Source of the DNA: Candidatus Nanohalarchaeota archaeon
Lineage (GTDB): Archaea; EX4484-52
Length of the DNA stretch: 6,225 nucleotides
Direction of reading: 5' to 3'
Assembly (NCBI GenBank): GCA_030632385.1
Contig: DAOVUW010000053.1
Location: 1 to 6,225, forward strand
The notes beneath the pieces are model-generated. The model searched no databases. It saw only the letters and a list, made by a program, of their open reading frames with translations, and was not told the origin of the DNA. The translations under genes were made by a program, and so were the position numbers. Below are positions 1 to 5,116 of the stretch, piece by piece; the first letter of the stretch is position 1, and each line of letters opens with the position of its first letter.

Positions 1-89
1 TCCAATGTAGCTGACAAGCCTGTTGCTGTTGCATATTTTGGACAGGTTATAAGATGGTCGGTGTATAAGTCGAGCATTTTTGTATCCAT
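1..89 (-). CDS. Transposase, N-terminal fragment (5' end; continues left of the window)
   Basis: The minus strand opens with ATG at 87-89 and stays open to the window edge, giving 29 codons. The visible residues include LDLYTDHL and, a few residues later, ATATGLSATL. From memory this resembles the N-terminus of DDE transposases of the IS701/IS4-like groups, which often begin with a 'Y.dYL' stretch followed by 'TATGLS.llD' before an 'SHD..tRfL' motif that would lie outside the window. The catalytic DDE residues are not visible, so family assignment is provisional. A second in-frame ATG lies four codons in (75-77). The element's terminal repeat should lie somewhere in 90-160, but I could not define it. 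Whether the copy is intact cannot be judged here. Confidence 0.55.
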   Translation of the reverse strand, partial: MDTKMLDLYTDHLITCPKYATATGLSATL

Positions 90-93
90 GATT

Positions 94-119
94 ATATAAA
101 TACAAGAGAGTATTTATAT
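94..119. repeat. Perfect 10-bp inverted repeat upstream of the transposase start
   Basis: ATATAAATAC at 94-103 and its exact complement GTATTTATAT at 110-119 are separated by six bases (AAGAGA). It lies 5-30 bases ahead of the transposase ATG and includes the TATA-like sequence of that gene, so it could be a promoter/operator dyad or part of an insertion-sequence end. Arms this AT-rich can also arise by chance. Confidence 0.4.
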
Positions 120-159
120 TTTGCGTAAGGTGAGTTAATAACACAAAAAATAATAAATT

Positions 160-187
160 AAAAAAATAAAAACCAGAAAACTGGTTT
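160..187 (-). terminator. Hairpin plus T-rich tract after the FKBP gene
   Basis: Read on the minus strand, a 7-bp stem (AAACCAG / CTGGTTT, 170-176 with 181-187) with a four-base loop is followed directly by TTATTTTTTT and further T-rich sequence down to about 143. It lies 34 bases beyond the FKBP stop codon. Archaeal RNA polymerase terminates at T-runs with or without a hairpin, so this is a credible terminator for the FKBP transcript. It also separates that transcript from the transposase fragment downstream. Confidence 0.6.
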
Positions 188-220
188 ATTTGAAAACAAA
201 AATAAATAAATTATTCTGTC

Positions 221-730
221 TTAACAACCACTGCATGAACTGCATCCGCTGCTGCAATCAGTACCTTTTTTTTTGGCGTCTTCAATTTCTTTTTTAGTTT
301 GCTTTCTGACAGACAGCAATTTTATATTGAAAATTAATGTTTTTCCTGCCATTGGATGATTAAGATCAATAGTTATTTCTTTATCGCCAATTTCACTTAC
401 TATGACGGGTATTTTCATTCCATCGGGCGAATTCATCTCCAGCATCATACCAACTGTTATTTCGGCATCTTTTGGAAACTGCTCTTTTGGGATTTTTTTT
501 AACAAATCAGGATTAATTTCGCCATAAGCTTCAGCAGGCTTTAATGTTATTTCTTTTTCATCTTCTTTCATCATTCCTATCATTGCTTTATCAAATCCCT
601 CAATAATATGACCTGAACCTACTTCAAATTCCAATGGTTTATCATGACTTTTTGAACTGTCAAAAACAGTTCCGTCTTCAAGTTTTCCCGTATAATCTAT
701 TTTTACTATATTTCCTTTAGTTACTTTCAT
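221..730 (-). CDS. FKBP-type peptidyl-prolyl cis-trans isomerase with Cys-rich C-terminal tail
   Basis: This 169-residue protein should catalyse cis-trans isomerisation of X-Pro bonds and act as a cytosolic folding helper. FKBP signatures are visible: VKIDYTGKLEDGTVFDSS (Y13, F23, D24), FEVGSGHIIEGFDKAM (V37, I42-I43-E44-G45), AYG at 68-70 and DLNHPMAGKTLIF at 122-134. The FKBP fold is split by an insert at about 72-120, the 'insert-in-flap' chaperone domain typical of archaeal short FKBPs and bacterial SlyD. Residues 145-158 form a charged linker, followed by a tail with C159, C163, C166 and C169 (CxxxCxxCxxC) ending at the stop codon. This recalls the metal-binding tail of SlyD but is cysteine-only. 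The start at 728-730 was chosen because GGTGAT (735-740) sits four bases ahead of it and the family's usual N-terminus begins there. The open frame continues 30 codons further upstream, but those residues look unlike any FKBP and lack a ribosome-binding site. Confidence 0.93.
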   Translation of the reverse strand: MKVTKGNIVKIDYTGKLEDGTVFDSSKSHDKPLEFEVGSGHIIEGFDKAMIGMMKEDEKEITLKPAEAYGEINPDLLKKIPKEQFPKDAEITVGMMLEMNSPDGMKIPVIVSEIGDKEITIDLNHPMAGKTLIFNIKLLSVRKQTKKEIEDAKKKGTDCSSGCSSCSGC

Positions 731-734
731 TTTT

Positions 735-740
735 ATCACC
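735..740 (-). promoter_or_regulatory. Ribosome-binding site GGTGAT for the FKBP gene
   Basis: GGTGAT on the minus strand, four bases before ATG 728-730, matches the archaeal 16S anti-Shine-Dalgarno complement. It decides the start codon against the longer upstream open frame. Confidence 0.8.
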
Positions 741-752
741 GTTAAATTATAG

Positions 753-767
753 AATGAATAATTCATT
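753..767. promoter_or_regulatory. Operator-like palindrome AATGAAT-A-ATTCATT
   Basis: Two perfect 7-bp arms flank one central base, between the FKBP ribosome-binding site and the most likely TATA sequence on the minus strand (776-789). This is about where transcription of the FKBP gene would begin. That position would suit a repressor site, but no regulator is encoded nearby and the site is purely structural evidence. Confidence 0.35.
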
Positions 768-775
768 TTACAATC

Positions 776-806
776 AATAAAATATATTTGAGTTAGTTTA
801 TTTAAA
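776..806 (-). promoter_or_regulatory. Candidate TATA region for the FKBP gene
   Basis: Two minus-strand TATA-like sequences occur: AAATATATTTTATT (776-789), which would start RNA near 758 and give a leader of about 30 nt, and TTTAAATA (799-806), which would start it near 777. Both fit archaeal spacing of about 25 bases and I cannot choose between them. Confidence 0.4.
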
Positions 807-809
807 TGT

Positions 810-827
810 TTGTTTAACATTAAACAA
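810..827. promoter_or_regulatory. 18-bp dyad TTGTTTAA-CA-TTAAACAA between divergent genes
   Basis: Perfect 8-bp arms (810-817 and 820-827) surround two central bases. The dyad lies immediately upstream of the outer TATA candidate of the FKBP gene and about 90 bases before the rtcA TATA box. Size and symmetry fit a helix-turn-helix dimer site; no direct evidence of binding exists. Confidence 0.4.
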
Positions 828-847
828 TCAAAATGGCAATGTTTTTA

Positions 848-904
848 TTTTTCATTGTGTATAAACTTCTATCTTGCGTATAAGTTTAGACACAACATGA
901 AAAA
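848..904. repeat. Long imperfect inverted repeat (20 paired bases) upstream of rtcA
   Basis: The left arm 848-868 (TTTTTCAT, TGTGT, A, TAAACTT) pairs with the right arm 882-904 (AAGTTTA, G, ACACA, AC, ATGAAAAA). Pairing is 8+5+7 bases with one mismatch and a two-base bulge, around a 13-base loop containing TTGCGTAT. It ends 10 bases before the rtcA TATA box and so should not lie in the rtcA mRNA. It could be a regulatory DNA structure, a small RNA, or the relic of a small inverted-repeat element. I see no open frame in it. Confidence 0.5.
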
Positions 905-913
905 ATCCCGCAC

Positions 914-921
914 TATATAAA
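914..921 (+). promoter_or_regulatory. TATA box of rtcA
   Basis: TATATAAA lies about 47 bases before the rtcA ATG. With the usual spacing, RNA would start near 940-945, giving a leader of about 20-25 nt that contains GGAG at 954-957, seven bases ahead of the start codon. Promoter, ribosome-binding site and start therefore agree. Confidence 0.6.
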
Positions 922-964
922 AAATCAAATCAGCAGGATTTTTACTTGAAGTTGGAGTTTTGTT

Positions 965-1993
965 ATGATTGAAATTGATGGAGCATACATGGAAGGAGGC
1001 GGACAGATTATCCGAACAGCAATAGGTCTTTCAGCTCTTTTGAAAGAAAGCATAATTATCGAGAACATACGCGCCAAAAGATTAAAACCCGGTCTTTCAT
1101 TTCAGCATGTAAGTGCAATCAATGCAGTTGCTCAATTATGCTCTGCTCAAACCAAGGGGGTCTTTATTGGCTCAGATAAAATAGAATTTTATCCAAAGAA
1201 AAACTGGACTGCAAAAGACATTCAAATCAATATACCTACAGCAGGTTCTGTTGGTCTTGCCATTCAGCCATTGATTATAGCCGCCACAAGATGCAAAAGA
1301 AAAATCAACATCAAAATAGAAGGAGGCGGGAGTTTTGGAAAATGGGCTCCTCCAACAACATACATCCAAAACGTATTATCCGAAGCCCTGAGAGAATTTG
1401 GATATGAAATGAAAGTAGATATTTTGCGTCATGGATTTTATCCTAAGGGAAATAGTTTAACAGAAATTCAAATAATGCCTGTAAAACCGCGAAGCGCGAA
1501 ACTTAATTTATTTTGCAATAAGGTCTGCGTTTTTGGTTCCAGCATTGCATCGAAAAATTTAGGAGGAAAAAACGTGGCATCAAGACAGACAAAAACTACT
1601 AAAGAAATACTTCAAAAAGCAAATATTTTTGGAAATATATCTATTGAAACAAAATATGTTGATTCTATTTCAACGGGTTCCGGTCTTGTTCTGTGGACAG
1701 GAAATAAAATATTTATCGGAGCATCATCTATTGGAGAAAGAGGGAAAACTGCCGAGTGCGTAGGGGAAGCAGCAGCTCTTGAATTAATAGAAGAATATGA
1801 GAAAGGTGCATGTGTTGATAAATATCTCTGCGACCAATTGATTCCTTTTCTTGCTATCTGCGGCGGGAACATAAAAACATCTGAATTAACGCGCCACACG
1901 CAGACAAATATATGGCTTGTCAAAAAATTCATGGATGTTGATTTTGATATTGACAAAGCAAATAATATCATTAGTGCGCATATTAAACAATAA
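965..1993 (+). CDS. rtcA: RNA 3'-terminal phosphate cyclase (RtcA family), divergent signature
   Basis: This 342-residue protein has the usual length and motif order of RtcA, which uses ATP to convert RNA 3'-phosphates to 2',3'-cyclic phosphates through a covalent histidine-AMP intermediate. Visible family blocks are MEGGGQIIRT (9-18), IRAKRLKPGLSFQH (35-48), TAGSVGLAIQ (92-101), GGGSFGKWAPPTTYI (120-134), RHGFYPKGNS (155-164), GERGKTAECVGEAAA (257-271) and LTRHTQTN (308-315). H311 aligns with the catalytic His309 of E. coli RtcA, so this is not an Rcl1-type inactive paralogue by that test. Two blocks deviate: the glycine triplet of the family signature HGFYPxGGG reads GNS, and GGTD before the APP motif reads GGGS. 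The start is supported by GGAG at 954-957 and a TATA box. No rtcB or archease is visible in the window. Activity is likely but the changed residues make it worth testing. Confidence 0.92.
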   Translation: MIEIDGAYMEGGGQIIRTAIGLSALLKESIIIENIRAKRLKPGLSFQHVSAINAVAQLCSAQTKGVFIGSDKIEFYPKKNWTAKDIQINIPTAGSVGLAIQPLIIAATRCKRKINIKIEGGGSFGKWAPPTTYIQNVLSEALREFGYEMKVDILRHGFYPKGNSLTEIQIMPVKPRSAKLNLFCNKVCVFGSSIASKNLGGKNVASRQTKTTKEILQKANIFGNISIETKYVDSISTGSGLVLWTGNKIFIGASSIGERGKTAECVGEAAALELIEEYEKGACVDKYLCDQLIPFLAICGGNIKTSELTRHTQTNIWLVKKFMDVDFDIDKANNIISAHIKQ

Positions 1994-2018
1994 ATTTATC
2001 CCGACCAAACAGTATAAA

Positions 2019-2028
2019 TTTATAAATA
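2019..2028 (+). promoter_or_regulatory. TATA box giving a probably leaderless transcript
   Basis: TTTATAAATA is centred about 25 bases before ATG 2048, so transcription would begin at or next to the start codon. This agrees with the lack of any ribosome-binding site in the 20 bases before that ATG. The gene therefore probably has its own promoter, although rtcA ends only 54 bases earlier and read-through is possible. Confidence 0.6.
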
Positions 2029-2047
2029 TTGATTGAATTAATATATT

Positions 2048-3565
2048 ATGTTTTCAGAAGGCGTTGCTTACAAAATAATTATTTCTTTCATCATCCTTTT
2101 ATTGGGATTTATAATATCAAAAATAGGGGAGAAACTAATAATATATCTCTGGAGAAAAAAATACAAAGTGACCATTAAAAAAGTAGAGATTGCGCATATT
2201 TATGCAATGACGATAAATATTATGGCAATTGTCATTGCACTTAGTTTTTTGAAAATAAAAACTGCTGAAGATATATTGATCCAGATTTACAATTTTCTCC
2301 CATTTATTTTGTCAGTAGTATTGCTGGCTGTCTTGATTTTTCTTTTAGTTAGATTTATTTTTTACATCATACAAATATTTTTAACCACAAGCGGAATGAA
2401 AAATATAATTGAAGAATATATTTCAGAGCAGGACATGAATATATTTTTATTTATTCTCAAATATATTTTGTATATTGTGTTTGGACTTGTTGCTTTAACC
2501 ACATTGGGTATTGACATAAGCTCTGCTATTGTTTTGTTTAAGACCATTATTTATCCTATTTTGATATTAGGATTGATTTTTTTGTTTGTAGGTCTTAAGC
2601 CTTATGTTGAAAATGTCTTTTCCGGCTTATTTTTGAAAAGAATGAATTTTCTAAGAGTTGGAGAGCAAATTAAAATAAAAAAGGAAACATACACAATTGA
2701 CACACTAAAAGCACAGGGCGTTATCTTAATCAAAAAAGGAAATATTAAAGCATTCATGCCTTACAAAAAATTATACGAAAGTGAATTAAAATACAAAGAA
2801 ATAATGTATGATTTAAGCACTCTTGAAAAAATAAAAAACCATTTTCTTGCCCAGCATCCAAGTTATTGCGGACCGGCTTCAGTTTCAATAATACTTAAAA
2901 TATTCGGGTATAATATAACACAGGAAGAAATAGGAAATCTTTCAAGAACAGCAGTGCCTGTTCAGAAAAAACTCGACGGAACTAAATTGCCTGGTGGAAC
3001 AACACCAAAGCAATTAATTAACAGTGTTGAAGAATTAACAAAAAACAAAGTGAAAGGTGTTTGGATAAATATTAATAAAATCAATGACTTAAAGCTTGAA
3101 TTAAAAACATGGCTTAATAACAAGGCACTGATTATTATTGATTACAAAAAAAGTTTTCTGTTTCCTGAAGCAAAAAAAGCGCATTATTCTGTTTGTTTTT
3201 CAATAAGGGGCGAAGAAATGCTTATTTTGGATCCTGGCTTGAAAAAAGGAGGCGTCTATTTTGCAGACATAAAAAAAGTATATAATGGGATGAATACATA
3301 TTCTGAACTGCTTAAAGGAAAAAGAGGATATCTTGTTTTTGCGCCGAAAGGAACTACAGCTTACCAGAGAATAGAGGAAGGATTAATATATTCAGATCCT
3401 GATTTGTATAAAGATTTAAGCAATAATCTAACAAAAGAATTAAACACATTGATAAAAAAGGCAGGTAAATTTGAAAATATCCTGCCAAGAAGCATAAAAA
3501 AAGCAATTGATGAATATAAGAAAAAAGAAAAGATAACGCGCGTGTGGAGACCTAAGAGCAAATAA
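2048..3565 (+). CDS. Membrane protein: MscS-like TM/beta-domain region fused to a C39-like cysteine peptidase
   Basis: This 505-residue protein has two recognisable parts. Residues 1-182 hold five hydrophobic segments (about 8-26, 52-70, 83-112, 131-152, 160-182). Positive charges after the first segment (36-45), and the odd segment count, predict N-terminus outside and C-terminus in the cytosol. Residues 183-247 align by eye with the end of the MscS pore helix and its beta domain (ENVFSGL, then FLRVGEQIKI, then GNIKAFMPYKKL, corresponding to 'rpF.vGd.i.i ... dG ... iPN..i'). From about 262 to 434 a C39-like peptidase domain follows: Q269, C274 in YCGPASVSIIL, H379 in AHYSV and D395 in ILDPG match the oxyanion Gln and the Cys-His-Asp triad. 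Residues 435-505 are a basic, helical-looking tail. The peptidase thus replaces the alpha/beta cytosolic domain of MscS. I know of no characterised protein with this arrangement. Substrate and channel activity are unknown. Confidence 0.8.
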   Translation: MFSEGVAYKIIISFIILLLGFIISKIGEKLIIYLWRKKYKVTIKKVEIAHIYAMTINIMAIVIALSFLKIKTAEDILIQIYNFLPFILSVVLLAVLIFLLVRFIFYIIQIFLTTSGMKNIIEEYISEQDMNIFLFILKYILYIVFGLVALTTLGIDISSAIVLFKTIIYPILILGLIFLFVGLKPYVENVFSGLFLKRMNFLRVGEQIKIKKETYTIDTLKAQGVILIKKGNIKAFMPYKKLYESELKYKEIMYDLSTLEKIKNHFLAQHPSYCGPASVSIILKIFGYNITQEEIGNLSRTAVPVQKKLDGTKLPGGTTPKQLINSVEELTKNKVKGVWININKINDLKLELKTWLNNKALIIIDYKKSFLFPEAKKAHYSVCFSIRGEEMLILDPGLKKGGVYFADIKKVYNGMNTYSELLKGKRGYLVFAPKGTTAYQRIEEGLIYSDPDLYKDLSNNLTKELNTLIKKAGKFENILPRSIKKAIDEYKKKEKITRVWRPKSK

Positions 3566-3595
3566 AACCTGTTCTACTAATATTCATGTATATTG

Positions 3596-3620
3596 ATTTA
3601 TCTTTATTTCTGGTTTTTGT
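3596..3620 (+). terminator. T-rich stretch downstream of the MscS-like/C39 gene
   Basis: ATTTATCTTTATTTC followed by TGGTTTTTG lies about 30-55 bases beyond the stop codon at 3563-3565. Archaeal termination often uses such T-rich tracts without a hairpin. The call rests on composition and position only. Confidence 0.3.
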
Positions 3621-3676
3621 AATTATACAGGAATTGTAGAATTATAACTAATTGTATGGCTACAAAATAATGTGAT

Positions 3677-3690
3677 TTTGAATATTCAAA
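3677..3690. repeat. 14-bp perfect palindrome in the convergent gap
   Basis: TTTGAATATTCAAA is perfectly self-complementary and lies in the 138-base gap between two converging genes, 14 bases beyond the dcd stop codon. On the plus strand it is followed by TATTTTT, so it might serve as a terminator for the upstream plus-strand gene. It may equally be chance in AT-rich DNA. Confidence 0.3.
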
Positions 3691-3703
3691 TATTTTTGCG
3701 GTC

Positions 3704-4309
3704 TCAATCGAAATCCTTGTGTATCTTGCTGTGCTGAACCCCATTCTGATTTTGGTACTTAGAGTTTCTTTTTTTGTGTCCGTAAGGAACGTCACAAGGA
3801 GAAGTCATTCGGTATAAAACAAGCTGGCATATTCTCATTTTAGGGTAAAGAATAATAGGCATTTTTCCGACATTTGCAAATTCCAAAGTTATGTTTCCGC
3901 AAAAGCCCGGATCAATGTATCCTGCTGTTATATGGATCATTAGTCCAAGGCGACCTATTGAAGAGCGTCCTTCTACAATACCCACAAGATCATTTGGGAT
4001 TTTAATACGTTCCATGGTGGTTCCAAGGACAAATTCTCCGGGATGAATGATGAATGATTTTTTCATCTCGTATTTTCGTGTGTAGACATTTTCTATAATA
4101 ATAGTATTTTGAGTCTCTCTTCGGAACAGTTCTTTGTCATTGTAGCTTTTTGGGTCAATTACAGAATGGTCTGACAATTTAAACATCTGGAATTGATTGC
4201 CTAACTTTAGATCCACAGAACTCGGTCCTAGTTGTTCTTCAATGTTTAATGGCTCAATTACAAGGTCTTTTTCAAGCCGCTTTTTTATATCTCTGTCAGA
4301 AAGTATCAT
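3704..4309 (-). CDS. dcd: dCTP deaminase (possibly bifunctional dCTP deaminase/dUTPase)
   Basis: The 201-residue protein should deaminate dCTP to dUTP on the way to dUMP and dTTP. Archaeal homologues such as the Methanocaldococcus jannaschii enzyme also hydrolyse dUTP to dUMP. The family core is intact: GRSSIGRLGLMIH (114-126), TAGYIDPGFCGNITLEFAN (128-146) with the expected catalytic Glu E143, then LYPKMRICQLV (154-164). The C-terminal lid KYQNQNG (184-190) ends in SKIHKDFD, as in full-length trimeric enzymes. The ATG at 4307-4309 puts the family's usual beginning, ILSDRDIKK, at the N-terminus; an ATG six codons upstream (4325-4327) is also open but adds residues the family lacks. No clear ribosome-binding site precedes either. 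I cannot tell a mono- from a bifunctional enzyme by eye, although the archaeal context favours bifunctional. Confidence 0.92.
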   Translation of the reverse strand: MILSDRDIKKRLEKDLVIEPLNIEEQLGPSSVDLKLGNQFQMFKLSDHSVIDPKSYNDKELFRRETQNTIIIENVYTRKYEMKKSFIIHPGEFVLGTTMERIKIPNDLVGIVEGRSSIGRLGLMIHITAGYIDPGFCGNITLEFANVGKMPIILYPKMRICQLVLYRMTSPCDVPYGHKKRNSKYQNQNGVQHSKIHKDFD

Positions 4310-4338
4310 AGTATATCTAATAATCATTAATCAATAAG

Positions 4339-4346
4339 CTTTAAAA
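4339..4346 (-). promoter_or_regulatory. Candidate TATA box of dcd
   Basis: TTTTAAAG on the minus strand is centred about 34 bases before ATG 4309, which predicts a leader of only some 8 nt. That fits the missing ribosome-binding site and favours ATG 4309 over 4327. The match to the TATA consensus is only fair. Confidence 0.35.
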
Positions 4347-4376
4347 CATTTAACAGAACTATTATTTGCAGGATGA

Positions 4377-4383
4377 TTAAATA
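4377..4383 (+). promoter_or_regulatory. Candidate TATA box of the archaeosortase-like gene
   Basis: TTAAATA is centred 24 bases before ATG 4404, which predicts a leaderless transcript starting at that codon. A second TATA-like sequence, TATTTATTA at 4386-4394, would instead start RNA inside the annotated N-terminus and favour a later start. Confidence 0.4.
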
Positions 4384-4403
4384 CTATTTATTACTGAAAA
4401 ACC

Positions 4404-4988
4404 ATGAAGAGTGACGGGCGATATGACTGCATAATTATGATTTTTGAATTCATGAAAAAATTGACAGACAAACAAAAAAGATTGTTTAACATTCTTTTGT
4501 TTTTAGCAAAATTCTTTTTGCTTTCTTTTGTTCTTCATTTTTTTATATGGCTAAATATAGATATATATAGAATAGAGCTTTTAGTTGCAAACATCATTGG
4601 GTTTTTTTTTACGATGTTTGGCATAGCTATAAGCAGGGCAGATACACTTTTTATCTTTTCAGATTCTTCGGGTACTCTTGTTGCACAAATTACCCGCGAC
4701 TGTGTTGCATGGAAATCAATTTTGGCATTTATTTGCCTTATTTTTGCAACCAACGAGGGAACGTTGATTAGAAAAATATACGCAATGGTTGCAGGAAGTA
4801 TTATAATCTTTATTGCAAATATTGTCCGGCTTACAACAACTTTTGCACTTGTAGAGAGTTATGGTATAATTTATTTTAATCTTATTCATAATTTTCTTTG
4901 GCAATTCGGAATGATATTTATAATAATATATCTATGGCATTTAATGAGGTCAAGAATATTATTAAATAAAAAAAGAAAAGAATCATAG
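4404..4988 (+). CDS. Exosortase/archaeosortase-family membrane protein
   Basis: The family consists of multi-pass membrane cysteine transpeptidases thought to cut tripartite C-terminal signals (PEP-CTERM, PGF-CTERM and relatives) and attach the protein to a lipid or other acceptor. This 194-residue protein has hydrophobic segments at about 28-50, 58-77, 104-117, 125-148 and 160-180. The three expected catalytic residues are present in order: C100 in TRDCVAWKS, R142 in the NxxR motif ANIVRL, and H162 in LIHNFLW. The motif around the cysteine reads C-V-A-W-K-S rather than the common C-x-G form. The lysine/arginine-rich end (NKKRKES) should be cytosolic. The start is uncertain: ATG 4404 fits a leaderless promoter, but ATG 4452 gives the more natural-looking MKKLTDKQKR N-terminus; neither has a ribosome-binding site. 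No protein with a sorting signal is encoded in the window, so the substrate lies elsewhere. Confidence 0.82.
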   Translation: MKSDGRYDCIIMIFEFMKKLTDKQKRLFNILLFLAKFFLLSFVLHFFIWLNIDIYRIELLVANIIGFFFTMFGIAISRADTLFIFSDSSGTLVAQITRDCVAWKSILAFICLIFATNEGTLIRKIYAMVAGSIIIFIANIVRLTTTFALVESYGIIYFNLIHNFLWQFGMIFIIIYLWHLMRSRILLNKKRKES

Positions 4989-5030
4989 ATGGAATTTTAT
5001 AAGAAAATATAATTAATTTTCTAAATCCAT
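4989..5030 (+). terminator. Hairpin directly after the archaeosortase-like gene
   Basis: A 7-bp stem AGAAAAT/ATTTTCT (5002-5008 with 5016-5022) is enclosed by ATGGA/TCCAT (4989-4993 with 5026-5030), beginning at the base after the stop codon. No strong T-run follows on the plus strand, so termination is possible rather than clear. The outer GAATTTTAT (4992-5000) can alternatively pair with ATAAAATTC (5057-5065). Confidence 0.35.
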
Positions 5031-5091
5031 AAAAAGTGTTTTAGATTGTATCCAAAATAAAATTCTATTGCAGATTTTGTACTTCATTAAT

Positions 5092-5116
5092 AAAAAAAGT
5101 AATTACGCAAAATTAC
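5092..5116 (-). terminator. Hairpin plus T7 terminator overlapping the adkA stop codon
   Basis: On the minus strand GTAATT (5111-5116), loop TTGCGT and AATTAC (5099-5104) are followed at once by seven T (5092-5098). The stem includes the TAA stop of the adenylate kinase gene (5113-5115). Hairpin and T-run are contiguous, as in a classic intrinsic terminator, and this closes the ferredoxin-adkA operon. Confidence 0.65.

Noticed and set aside
118..128. ATTTTGCGTAA here and its reverse complement at 5103-5113, possible shared element ends
   Set aside because: The right copy is explained as stem and loop of the adkA terminator, flanking bases do not match, and an 11-base match between two sites is expected by chance in 6.2 kb of AT-rich DNA.
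731..820. Thirty-codon N-terminal extension of the FKBP gene
   Set aside because: The extra residues are not FKBP-like and not a convincing signal peptide, while GGTGAT sits at ideal distance from the downstream ATG.
1612..1971. Long minus-strand open frame of 119 codons inside rtcA
   Set aside because: It is antisense to a well-supported gene, has no recognisable motif or ribosome-binding site, and its composition mirrors the rtcA codons.
3634..3665. TTGTAG...CTACAA hairpin in the convergent gap
   Set aside because: It has only six pairs around a 20-base loop and no T-run, which is too weak to call a terminator or structured RNA.
3604..3795. Minus-strand open frame of 63 codons overlapping the end of dcd
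   Set aside because: It overlaps the conserved dcd C-terminus in another frame and has no recognisable motif. The dcd lid motif and stop are intact, so it is not a frameshifted continuation of dcd.
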